NCBI GenBank assembly: GCA_024277285.1
Contig: JAJRVM010000279.1
Location: 1 to 14,440 of the forward strand
Source: Planctomycetota bacterium
GTDB lineage: Bacteria > Planctomycetota > Planctomycetia > Pirellulales > Pirellulaceae
Direction of reading: 5' to 3'
DNA length: 14,440 bases
Position numbers and translations under genes: made by a program. Below, piece after piece: positions 8,215-14,440 of this stretch. Each line of letters begins with the position of its first letter. The first letter of the stretch is position 1. The notes under the pieces were generated by a model. That model worked only from the letters and a program-made list of their open reading frames with translations, searched no databases and was not told the DNA's origin.

Positions 8215-9204
8215 TCACTGGTTCAACAACTCGAACAGCAGCATCGCCATACTCACGGCGTTGAGCAGCAGGTGGACGATAATGCCGGGCAACAGGCGAT
8301 GTGTTTGCCGAAACAAGTAGCCGAGTCCGAGTGCAAGGAAGAACAGGGGGACCCAGTCTGGGCCATGTGAGACGTGCAGCGCGGCAAAGATGCTGGAGCT
8401 GGCCACCACCGGCAAGTAGGGCGCAAGGCGGTCGATCGGGTCTGCCTGGCCTAGGACGATTGCCTCGGTGGTTCCGCTTGTGTCGCCCGCTTCCCTGCCC
8501 TGCCCCGGCGCTTCGCCAGTCGGTGACTTCGGCTCGACCGCATTAGTTGGCCAGGCGGCGTGTGCAACCAGTTTTTCCAACCAGCCTTGCAAGAGACCTC
8601 GAAACAGAAACTCCTCGAAAACCGGCGCTACCAGGACCGTGGAAAACACGCACGCCAGGATTAACCCAGGGTCTCGATGCTGCAACAGAATCTCGACGAT
8701 CGGATGTTTCGATTCATACCACTGGACCAACAGCAATTGCAGCCCGTAGATGGGCGGTGCGAGCACCAGGAACGCGGCCGTACCCAACCGCACATCGTAC
8801 CAAAAAGTGTGCAACACATGAGTTGCGGCGGAATGAGATGCCCTGGTGAATGGAAACTGGCCGTGCCGCAGCTTAATCAGTATCGATGCAGCGGCCAGAG
8901 TCGCCAACGACGCGAAAGCCAGCGCGGGAATGCGCCACTGGTAGTACGGCAGCGCCAGTTCTTCAGGAGGTGTCGGTTTCGTTACGCCGAAGCGCTGGTT
9001 CACGACCACGATCGCCAATGTGCTGAGTACAAAGAGCAAGACAACGGCAACCATGACATCGGCCAACCCCCATGGCACGGTTCGATCCAGTTCGCGCGGA
9101 ACCAGCGGCAGTCGGTGGGACCAACGGCGAATCACGACCCTCCAGACGCCTACTTCAGCTGCGACAAAAACGGCCGCAGCAGCAAGGAGCAACGCTTCGG
9201 ACAT
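8215..9204 (-). CDS. CPBP-family intramembrane glutamic endopeptidase
   Basis: A 329-residue multi-pass membrane protein of the CPBP (CAAX protease and bacteriocin-processing, formerly Abi) family. The three family motifs are present: EEFLFRG (E197, E198, R202), FAALHVSHG (H277) and GIIVHLLLNA (H311, N315). They form the intramembrane active site of Rce1-like proteases. Hydrophobic segments flank them and fill the N-terminal half. Odd for the family is a hydrophilic, Gly/Pro/Glu-rich stretch of about 45 residues (about 215-260) between motifs one and two. ATG 9204 is preferred, with AGGA about 11 bases upstream; the frame could extend to a TTG at 9249 without a ribosome site. It follows pgsA by 58 bases, so co-transcription is likely. 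The substrate is unknown. Confidence 0.88.
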   Translation of the reverse strand: MSEALLLAAAAVFVAAEVGVWRVVIRRWSHRLPLVPRELDRTVPWGLADVMVAVVLLFVLSTLAIVVVNQRFGVTKPTPPEELALPYYQWRIPALAFASLATLAAASILIKLRHGQFPFTRASHSAATHVLHTFWYDVRLGTAAFLVLAPPIYGLQLLLVQWYESKHPIVEILLQHRDPGLILACVFSTVLVAPVFEEFLFRGLLQGWLEKLVAHAAWPTNAVEPKSPTGEAPGQGREAGDTSGTTEAIVLGQADPIDRLAPYLPVVASSSIFAALHVSHGPDWVPLFFLALGLGYLFRQTHRLLPGIIVHLLLNAVSMAMLLFELLNQ

Positions 9205-9262
9205 CGTGAATGCGTTCCTGAGAGATTCGAGGCGCAGAGGGGTGGGCAAGGAGCGAGTTTGT

Positions 9263-9841
9263 TTAGCGGAAAAACCTGCCGGCCGCCATCAGATAGCCGA
9301 TTCCCGAGTAGACGGTCGAGAGCACGGCGATCCAAACCGAGACGACCAACGTGGTGCTAAGCCAGATGGGGATGGGATTCTCTTGGTAATGGAGCACCAA
9401 CAAGCTGGCCACGACCGCGACACATTGAAACACCATCTTCAATTTACCTGCCATCTTGGCAGAAAAATCGCCCCCACTCTGCTCGATGAACCCGCGCAGT
9501 GCGGTTACCAGCATCTCGCGCCCGACAACGACCACGGCCATCCATGCGACAATACCGGAATTAGGTTCAGCCGCCAGGAAAATGAACGCCCCGCAAATGA
9601 TAATCTTGTCGACAAACGGGTCGAAAACGCGTCCCAACTTGGTGACCTGCCCATAACGTCGCGCCCAGTAACCATCGATCCAATCCGTTGACGCAGCGAT
9701 GATGAACACCACCAATGCCGCCATATACATCTTTAACGGAATCAGCACGAACACCACGATCGACAAGACCAGCCGAGCTGTTGTCAACTGGTTCGGGACG
9801 TTGAAAAACTGGTCCGGCAAGGACTTTGAACTCTCTGACAT
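9263..9841 (-). CDS. pgsA: CDP-diacylglycerol--glycerol-3-phosphate 3-phosphatidyltransferase
   Basis: Makes phosphatidylglycerol phosphate from CDP-diacylglycerol and glycerol 3-phosphate in the cytoplasmic membrane, the committed step to phosphatidylglycerol and cardiolipin. The complete CDP-alcohol phosphatidyltransferase motif D-x2-DG-x2-AR-x8-G-x3-D-x3-D is present: D53, D56, G57, A60, R61, G70, D74, D78. The N-terminus has VPNQLTTARL, typical of PgsA. About five to six hydrophobic segments fill the 192 residues, the family's usual length. The start is ATG 9841; no strong Shine-Dalgarno sequence is seen. It heads a two-gene unit with the CPBP protease. A rimO-pgsA adjacency is also seen in other bacterial phyla, though here a 383-bp spacer separates them. 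Confidence 0.94.
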   Translation of the reverse strand: MSESSKSLPDQFFNVPNQLTTARLVLSIVVFVLIPLKMYMAALVVFIIAASTDWIDGYWARRYGQVTKLGRVFDPFVDKIIICGAFIFLAAEPNSGIVAWMAVVVVGREMLVTALRGFIEQSGGDFSAKMAGKLKMVFQCVAVVASLLVLHYQENPIPIWLSTTLVVSVWIAVLSTVYSGIGYLMAAGRFFR

Positions 9842-10224
9842 GATCGGTGGAATCTCAACTGCAGAGTCGTGTGAACGTAGCTGAAACAGCCAATACCTGT
9901 TGGGGCTAAGTCTTCAGGGAGAATAACAGAATATTCGCACAATACGAAACGCATTACACGTGAGCCGATGAGGGGCCCAGCTATTAGGATACCGCTCAAC
10001 CACCCCGCCGGGGAAGCCCTGAGGTAGTCATTCACTGTGTTTTTGAAGCCGTAGTCGTAATCCCGACACGTGCTTCACACACAAATCAAGAGTTGAGAGG
10101 CGAGGATTGAGAGGCGAGGATTGAGAGCTGAACGTCACAAGCGCCCCGGCTGGCATAGGCTTTTTCGAGCAATGGGAGCGCAGCCGTTTGGGAGGTAGAT
10201 CGGCACGAGCACTATCCCACATCC
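9842..10224. other. Spacer between rimO and pgsA
   Basis: 383 bp without a supported gene. It holds the heptad/14-bp repeat at 10086-10127 and a short GC palindrome near 10000-10012 (CCCCGCCGGGG). It should include the pgsA promoter and the end of the rimO transcript, but no clear U-tailed terminator was found on the minus strand. Confidence 0.6.
10086..10127. repeat. Heptad repeat with a 14-bp tandem unit
   Basis: Six gapless heptads: TCAAGAG, TTGAGAG, GCGAGGA, TTGAGAG, GCGAGGA, TTGAGAG. From 10093 this is a perfect 14-bp unit repeated 2.5 times. It lies in the rimO-pgsA spacer and resembles, in design but not sequence, the heptads at 3776-3803. Confidence 0.88.
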
Positions 10225-11604
10225 TCACCACGGCTGTCCGACAGCAACCGCCACCAGGTCGTACTGCTGTGCCGCAACCACCTCGCAGCGCGTCATTGCA
10301 CCGGGACGCAATGCCGTTGCGTCACTTTGGCTGACAAATACCAGAGAATCGATATCGGGCGCATCCCCTTGCGTGCGACCGATCCACACGCCCGCCTCAT
10401 CGGGCACTTCGCGATCGATCAGCACTTGCACGGTTTTGCCAACCTGCTGGCGATTGTACTGGCTCATAATCTCCTGCTGAATCTCCATGAGCCGCGCACG
10501 GCGTTGTTGTTTGACTTCTTCCGGCACGTGATCGGGGAGTGCAGCCGAAGGGGTGGTTTCTTCAAGCGAATAGGTAAAGACGCCAAGGCGCTCGAAGCGT
10601 TGTTGTTCGACGAATTGCGCCAGTTGCTCAAAGGCCTCGGCCGTTTCGCCGGGAAACCCGGTGATCAACGTCGTACGCAGGACCAAGTCGGGGATACCTT
10701 TGCGCAGTTGGTCAAGCAACGATTCCGTTTGGTGACGCGTCACGCGTCGTGCCATGCGGCGTAACAGCTGGTCGTCGATATGCTGCAGGGGCAGATCAAT
10801 GTACGGCACGATTTTGGTCGATTCGGCAATCGTTTGAATCAAGTGTTCGTCGATATACATGGGATAGAAATACATCAACCGAATCCAATCGACATCGACT
10901 TGTTCGAGTTCGCGCAGTAGTGCGTGCAACCGCGGCTCGCCATATAGGTCGACGCCGTAATAGGTCGTATCTTGAGCGACGATAATCAGCTCGCGCACGC
11001 CATCGTCGGCCAACTGCCGCGCTTCGGCGACGACCCCTTCGATCGGTTTGCTGGCATGTTTCCCACGCATGCTGGGGATCGCACAAAACGTACACAGACG
11101 ATCGCACCCTTCGGAGATCTTCATATAGGCGAAGTGGCGTGGAGTGATTCGCAATCGATCGACATCGGCCAAAGCGCGTACCGGCGCTGGCTTGAAGACG
11201 AGCCGTTGTTCTTGCATGTCACCCAACAACCGATCGGCCACTTCGGCCACGTGCTCGCGACCAAACACACCCACAATGCTGTCGATTTCGGGCCGTTCCT
11301 GCAACAACTGTTCTTTCTGGCGTTCCGCCAGGCACCCCGAGACGATCACGCCACGCGTTTTTCCATCTCGTTTCAACCGCAGCATTTCGTCCACGGCCGC
11401 GTAAGATTCCGCGCGTGCCTGCTCGATGAACCCGCACGTATTCACGACCACAAAGTCGGTCCCTTCGGGGTCGTCCACCAACTGATAACCTTCCAGTTGG
11501 AACAGCCCGAGCATACGTTCGCTATCCACCAAGTTCTTAGGGCAGCCAAGACTGATGAAGGCATAGCGCCCCTTCGCCGGTGGCTTGGCGTCTTGATCAT
11601 TCAT
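10225..11604 (-). CDS. rimO: Ribosomal protein S12 methylthiotransferase RimO
   Basis: A radical-SAM enzyme that adds a methylthio group to the conserved aspartate (Asp88 in E. coli numbering) of ribosomal protein S12. The domains are in the usual order. The N-terminal UPF0004 domain has cluster cysteines C21 (SLGCPKN), C57 (NTCGF) and C91 (SGC). The radical-SAM core has CDRLCTFC (C-x3-C-x2-C) in [21 protein letters not shown]-terminal TRAM domain starts around [19 protein letters not shown], and [15 protein letters not shown] in the core, favour RimO over MiaB. It has 459 residues. ATG 11604 is chosen, with AAGG nine bases upstream; a TTG two codons earlier is too close to that site. It follows the tandem-receiver gene by 76 bases and is probably co-transcribed with it. 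Confidence 0.96.
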   Translation of the reverse strand: MNDQDAKPPAKGRYAFISLGCPKNLVDSERMLGLFQLEGYQLVDDPEGTDFVVVNTCGFIEQARAESYAAVDEMLRLKRDGKTRGVIVSGCLAERQKEQLLQERPEIDSIVGVFGREHVAEVADRLLGDMQEQRLVFKPAPVRALADVDRLRITPRHFAYMKISEGCDRLCTFCAIPSMRGKHASKPIEGVVAEARQLADDGVRELIIVAQDTTYYGVDLYGEPRLHALLRELEQVDVDWIRLMYFYPMYIDEHLIQTIAESTKIVPYIDLPLQHIDDQLLRRMARRVTRHQTESLLDQLRKGIPDLVLRTTLITGFPGETAEAFEQLAQFVEQQRFERLGVFTYSLEETTPSAALPDHVPEEVKQQRRARLMEIQQEIMSQYNRQQVGKTVQVLIDREVPDEAGVWIGRTQGDAPDIDSLVFVSQSDATALRPGAMTRCEVVAAQQYDLVAVAVGQPW

Positions 11605-11680
11605 GCACAAAAACCTTCTTCACGAACCATTTTGTCTTGTCAATTATCTTGTCAGTCAATTTATCTACGATGCACTTGCC

Positions 11681-12469
11681 TTACGAAGCAGCGCGAATGG
11701 TGCACCAGAGGTCGGGGAGCAGCAGTGGGCTGGAAAGAACGGCATGTGCACCGCATGCGCGCGCCTGCTGTACTTGGTCGAAACGCGGGAAGCTCAACAA
11801 GGCAATAACCGGTACCTGGTCTAACGCGGCAACAATGCGGGTCAATTGCGCGAAATCAACTTGCCCCTGTGTCTCACCATCCCAGATCGCGGCCACCGCT
11901 CCCTGAAAATTCCGCGGCCGGTCATTGCGGCACCACACGGTCGAGTGACCGACGGTGCGGCAGGCGGCCGACAGTCCATCATAGAACGCAGCGCTGCGCG
12001 TGAAAATGGCGACCAATCCCGCCATGGGGGACGAGGGGCGATCGAAAAGAGCCTCGACCCGTTCCACCTCGGCGGCGGTGCGCGGCAGCTGCCAGGTGGT
12101 CGGCTGCAGATCGATCCGCAACTCCGACTGGCAACGCGCCAGGAACTGGTGCCAGTAGACTCGCACCACACCCGGCCATGGACTGCCGCTGCGCGATTCG
12201 CCTTCGCACAGGCTGCCGAGTAACGCAACATAATGAGCCAGGGGAAACACGCGGCTGATGCAGTCAACATCGGTCGCAGAGATTTGTCCCGGGCGAGCTT
12301 GAACGAAGATGATCGTATGCCAAGGGGAACGCCGCTCCAACGCCCAAACATCGGCGACCGAACCGGCCAGATCCAGTTGCACGTGTTCGCGCAGCCATGC
12401 CACCGCCTCACAAAACTCGCGGTGCTGCACATCACCGACCACCAACACCGTGGGACGCGATTGATCCAA
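11681..12469 (-). CDS. Protein with two degenerate receiver-like domains
   Basis: A 262-residue protein of no recognised family. It reads as two CheY-like halves. The first (about 5-110) opens with PTVLVVGDVQHREFCEAVAW and has a strand TIIFVQARPG where a receiver has its phosphoacceptor aspartate; no aspartate is there. The second (about 150-260) opens with GLVAIFTRSAAFYDGLSAAC, has AAIWDGE with D197 at the phosphoacceptor position, and ends with ACGAHAVLSSPLLLPDLWCTI, like the alpha4-beta5-alpha5 part of receivers, but with SSP in place of the conserved lysine-proline. It has no output domain. The start is TTG 12469, well supported by AGGAAGGG ten bases upstream, and no early ATG exists. It begins 23 bases after the HTH-EIIA gene. 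A role in signalling is inferred from fold and context. Confidence 0.72.
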   Translation of the reverse strand: MDQSRPTVLVVGDVQHREFCEAVAWLREHVQLDLAGSVADVWALERRSPWHTIIFVQARPGQISATDVDCISRVFPLAHYVALLGSLCEGESRSGSPWPGVVRVYWHQFLARCQSELRIDLQPTTWQLPRTAAEVERVEALFDRPSSPMAGLVAIFTRSAAFYDGLSAACRTVGHSTVWCRNDRPRNFQGAVAAIWDGETQGQVDFAQLTRIVAALDQVPVIALLSFPRFDQVQQARACGAHAVLSSPLLLPDLWCTIRAAS

Positions 12470-12492
12470 GACGCGTTTTCCCTTCCTGCGAA

Positions 12493-13203
12493 TTACCCAA
12501 ACTGTGCTTGTTCAAACTGCTCGATTACGCGTAGCACCTCGGCCGGCTCCTCCGCCTCGCGAATCCCTTCGAGAAATTGAGGTTCACCAATATATCGGCT
12601 CAGCCGCGCCAGGGCGCGCAGATGCCCGCGATCGTCAGTCGAGAGTATCAAAAAGAAAATATCGGTCAAACGTCCTTGGGAATCGCTGAACGGGATCCCC
12701 TTAAAGGTGCGGCCGAGTGCCAAGAAAGGCTGCGCCAAAATACTCGATTGAGGACGCCGCGGGTGGAGCAGCGCCACGCCATTGTCAAGCGCCGTGCTGT
12801 GCAGCGATTCACGCGAGTTCACCGCATCGACCATCTTGCCCGGGTCCCATAACCAACCGGTGACGGCCGCCGCCTCCACCATCCGCTCGATCACGCGTGC
12901 CCGCGTGCGCGCGTTCAGAGGGACCGCGATCGCCTCGAGGGGCAGCATGTCCACGATCGAAATGTCTTTCTCCGAGGAAACCGCGTGCTGCAGCACGTTT
13001 TCGACGCGCGCCAGTTCGCTATCGTCGCTGGTCGCACCAATCTGCTCCTCCAGCCAATGGTGGATCTCGGCCTCCGGGAATTTCCACTCGCCACCAATGC
13101 GACGCCCCGGCAGTCGGCCACGATCGACCATCCGTCGCACTTGCGCGGGGGTCACGTGCAGGTAGGTCGCTAAACTGTCGATGTCAAAGTCACTGCGGGG
13201 CAT
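12493..13203 (-). CDS. HTH DNA-binding domain fused to PTS EIIA (Ntr-type) domain
   Basis: A 236-residue two-domain protein. Residues 5-55 form an excisionase/MerR-like helix-turn-helix: DIDSLATYLHVTPAQVRRMV, then GRLPGRRIGGEWKFPEAEIHHWLEEQ. Residues about 85-232 are a PTS EIIA type-2 domain (PtsN/EIIA-fructose fold), with the phosphorylatable histidine at H147 in DNGVALLHPR, matching the family's GVAxPHxR. Further family marks are ESLHSTAL and TDIFFLILSTDDRGHLRALARLSR. Such a fusion suggests a DNA-binding regulator whose activity depends on phosphorylation by HPr or NPr; no PTS transport gene is near. The start is ATG 13203 with a weak ribosome site. It heads a likely operon with the tandem-receiver gene and rimO. 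Confidence 0.88.
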   Translation of the reverse strand: MPRSDFDIDSLATYLHVTPAQVRRMVDRGRLPGRRIGGEWKFPEAEIHHWLEEQIGATSDDSELARVENVLQHAVSSEKDISIVDMLPLEAIAVPLNARTRARVIERMVEAAAVTGWLWDPGKMVDAVNSRESLHSTALDNGVALLHPRRPQSSILAQPFLALGRTFKGIPFSDSQGRLTDIFFLILSTDDRGHLRALARLSRYIGEPQFLEGIREAEEPAEVLRVIEQFEQAQFG

Positions 13204-13300
13204 CTTGGAGCTGCTTTTCTAAATTGAATGGTCACCAGGGCACAAAGTGCCGAAACGGCTGTGAACCGCCCAAAACACTTGCCCACCCGCTATACGGGGG

Positions 13301-13328
13301 GCTGTCAACACTGCGCTGTCAACACTGC
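13301..13328. repeat. 14-bp perfect tandem duplication
   Basis: GCTGTCAACACTGC occurs twice in direct succession (13301-13314, 13315-13328), about 100 bases upstream of the HTH-EIIA gene. If the promoter lies here, the copy number could affect its spacing, but no promoter elements were recognised. Confidence 0.88.
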
Positions 13329-13610
13329 CGAGCAATGACGAGAGAATCGTTCACCAGCCACCGCATTATGGCCCGGCTGACAGATCGGGTCTAGTGCCGC
13401 GAACCGATATCGACCGGTCGCCCGAGTGCTACGTCTTAGACTGGCTGACCCGAATAGGCGTCCAAGTCTCAAGTTACTTGTCCAGCGTAACCGCGCCCAT
13501 TGCGACTATCTCTTGAACCCCGCCTGGGCTGCTAGTAAGTCGGCCTTCGCTGGTGGAGTTGTTGATCCCGTCTTTAGTTCTGCGCGTAGAGGGCCACTGA
13601 GGTGCCGCGC

Positions 13611-13765
13611 GCAAGCAGCTAGCAGCCGAGGGCTGCAATGCCACGGGCAAGAAGGACATGGACCGTTCTGTTCTTTTTTGCCTATCATTTTCTTTGCCCT
13701 CCAAGGAGCACCGCCAGAACGACATCCACGAGCGCAACGGGAGAAAAGAAACAAGACTTTTTCGT
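13611..13765. repeat. Dispersed palindromic repeat, copy near 13.7 kb
   Basis: The upstream module starts GCAAGCAGCTAGCAG (13611-13625), identical to 6560-6574, and contains a perfect small hairpin GCAGCC-GAG-GGCTGC (13622-13636). The core has TTTGCC (near 13682), TTTGCCCT (13693-13700) and CTCCAAGGAG, nearly identical to the 2561 copy. The right arm is degraded: GAGAAAAGAAACAAGAC stands where the GGGCAAA motifs should be, so the palindrome is no longer closed. Confidence 0.72.
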
Positions 13766-13809
13766 AACCGTTCACGGAAACGAAAACGCAATTGGCACAT
13801 TTAGAAAGG

Positions 13810-13842
13810 GACCGCAAATAAACGCGGGTCAACGCTGATGAA
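13810..13842. repeat. Degenerate ACGC tandem repeat
   Basis: ACCGCAAATA, AACGCGGGTC and AACGCTGATG follow one another as loosely similar decamers sharing A-C-(C/G)-C. I recall this type of AACGC-nnn-AT repeat in other planctomycete spacers, but here it is short and weak. Confidence 0.4.
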
Positions 13843-13858
13843 AATTCGCTCCGCCAGG

Positions 13859-13961
13859 CGAGGCTCTCCGCCGGGCCTGCCCCGGCCGGAAGCACGACTG
13901 GTCAGAGGACAAAACGAGGCTCTCCGCCGGGCCTGCCCCGGCCGGAAGCACGACTGGTCAG
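13859..13961. repeat. 47-bp direct duplication, two identical copies
   Basis: A 47-bp sequence at 13859-13905 recurs without a mismatch at 13915-13961, separated by nine bases (period 56). Each copy contains the GC-rich inverted segment CCGGGCCTGCCCCGGCCGG, which could form a hairpin, and ends with ACGACTGGTCAG. Perfect identity indicates a recent duplication. Confidence 0.95.
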
Positions 13962-14126
13962 CTACCAGCAGCTCGCCTTTCGTCTGTCGTCGGTCGAACG
14001 TGAAGTTTTCCAGTAATCGTCGCTTTGCTGAGACCGAATCAAGACGCGGTTGGCTTCACCGAAGCTACGCGGGACTAGACTCTGTTTACTGTTTATGCGT
14101 GGCGGTCGAACGGCTAGAATAGGGCA

Positions 14127-14223
14127 ATTGCACGACCGTTGCGCATCGAGTTTCCCGAGGCGGTCGCCGATGCGGTGCCGCCTGGCAAGCACTGTTTCGC
14201 GAAGAACGAGCACGGCGCGCGTC
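14127..14223 (+). pseudogene. Possible remnant of a RAYT (Y1-type) transposase N-terminus
   Basis: The frame starting at 14127 reads IARPLRIEFPEAV. The usual N-terminus of REP-associated tyrosine transposases is M-A-R-P-L-R-I-E-(F/Y)-P-G-A-V followed by YHVTxRGN, so 11 of 12 residues after the first agree. The start codon is ATT instead of ATG, and the catalytic HUH part is absent. A different frame, about ten residues on, reads WQALFREERAR, similar to the family's RQALFRDxxDR block, as expected after a small frameshifting deletion. Beyond that the similarity ends. The call rests on a short match from memory and could be chance. Confidence 0.35.
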
Positions 14224-14440
14224 CGTGCCGCTGCTCATTCCTTACCTCCTCCAGCATCAAATCTCCCACAAAGCGCAAATCGACGCGAACACGCAAACAC
14301 CAAGTTGAGCAGTGTGAAGCGTCAATCGAGCTACCATTGGGGAGTCGCCAGACGCTTCGCACTGCGTGCAGTTGCTGGCGGCGTGCTGGTTACGCGTTTG
14401 GCAGTGCCCAATCGATTGGGATGGGGAACGCGTTCGCGCA

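Larger units (their letters stand above)
13204..14440. other. 1.2-kb region of repeats, no confident gene
   Basis: No protein of a known family is encoded intact here. The region holds a 14-bp tandem repeat (13301), a long copy of the dispersed palindromic repeat (13611-13765), an ACGC-type degenerate repeat (13810-13842), a 47-bp direct duplication (13859-13961) and a possible RAYT remnant (14127-14223). The promoter of the HTH-EIIA gene must lie just right of 13203. All three plus frames are open over the last 120 bases, so a gene could begin there and run out of the window. One candidate is GTG 14314, whose product would start VKRQSSYHWGVARRFALRAV, but its support is weak. Confidence 0.6.

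Noticed and set aside
6499..8370. A 623-codon plus-strand open frame
   Set aside because: It runs opposite the Gfo/Idh/MocA gene, whose motifs are unmistakable, and its translation shows no family features. It is a shadow of codon bias in GC-rich DNA.
10972..11808. A 278-codon plus-strand open frame opposite rimO
   Set aside because: It is antisense to a rimO gene with all its cysteine motifs; the translation has no recognisable domain.
13859..13961. Possible CRISPR array
   Set aside because: There are only two copies, the gap is nine bases, the repeat is 47 bp, and no cas gene is near.
13838..14122. A 94-codon open frame with an internal peptide repeat
   Set aside because: The peptide repeat is only the 47-bp DNA duplication translated; the two copies fall in different frames (period 56), so the frame carries no real protein repeat.
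1..14440. tRNA genes and rRNA
   Set aside because: I looked for T-loop (GTTCGAATC-like) sequences with matching acceptor stems and found none outside coding genes; a tRNA search program would be decisive.
14314..14440. A gene starting at GTG 14314 and leaving the window
   Set aside because: All three plus frames are open here, the ribosome site is poor and the 42-residue product matches nothing I recognise, so I mention it only in the region entry.

Overview
The window looks like chromosomal DNA of a Planctomycetota bacterium, probably of the Pirellula/Rhodopirellula group. The evidence is the C-terminus of a DUF1559 (H-X9-DG) prepilin-like protein at the left edge, a family greatly expanded in planctomycetes, together with a mix of Gram-negative envelope genes, a Gfo/Idh/MocA dehydrogenase, a DNA-binding/EIIA fusion and gene spacers full of short repeats. 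The placement is inference; no rRNA or other taxonomic marker is present.

Layout, left to right. Positions 1-315 hold the end of the DUF1559 gene (+), closed by a strong terminator hairpin at 367-399. trmL (tRNA 2'-O-methyltransferase) lies on the minus strand at 468-962, divergent from ispG (MEP isoprenoid pathway) on plus at 1211-2368. After a 477-bp repeat-bearing spacer comes a lipoprotein with a gluzincin metalloprotease motif (2846-3637, +). From 3841 to 13203 every gene is on the minus strand: a Rieske protein followed by a double-GNAT acetyltransferase (5182 to 3841), a lipid A acyltransferase of the LpxL/HtrB family (6266 to 5322), a Gfo/Idh/MocA oxidoreductase (8055 to 6973), pgsA followed by a CPBP intramembrane protease (9841 to 8215), and a three-gene run of HTH-EIIA regulator, tandem degenerate receiver protein and rimO (13203 to 10225). 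The last 1.2 kb (13204-14440) has no confident gene and is built largely of repeats.

The genes are mostly housekeeping: tRNA modification, S12 methylthiolation, isoprenoid precursors, phosphatidylglycerol synthesis and lipid A acylation. The regulatory interest is in the HTH-EIIA protein and its tandem-receiver neighbour, two signalling-type proteins tightly linked to each other and upstream of rimO.

The most distinctive non-coding feature is a family of imperfect palindromic repeats in at least three spacers (cores near 2561, 6618 and 13668, plus a half copy near 2441), two of which share an extra upstream module. Three spacers carry tandem duplications of exactly 14 bp, and others carry 7-bp heptads, a 19-bp duplication and a 47-bp duplication. 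A short stretch near 14130 resembles the N-terminus of a RAYT (REP-associated transposase), possibly a dead relative of the enzyme that spreads such repeats. No tRNA, rRNA, CRISPR array or intact mobile element was seen.
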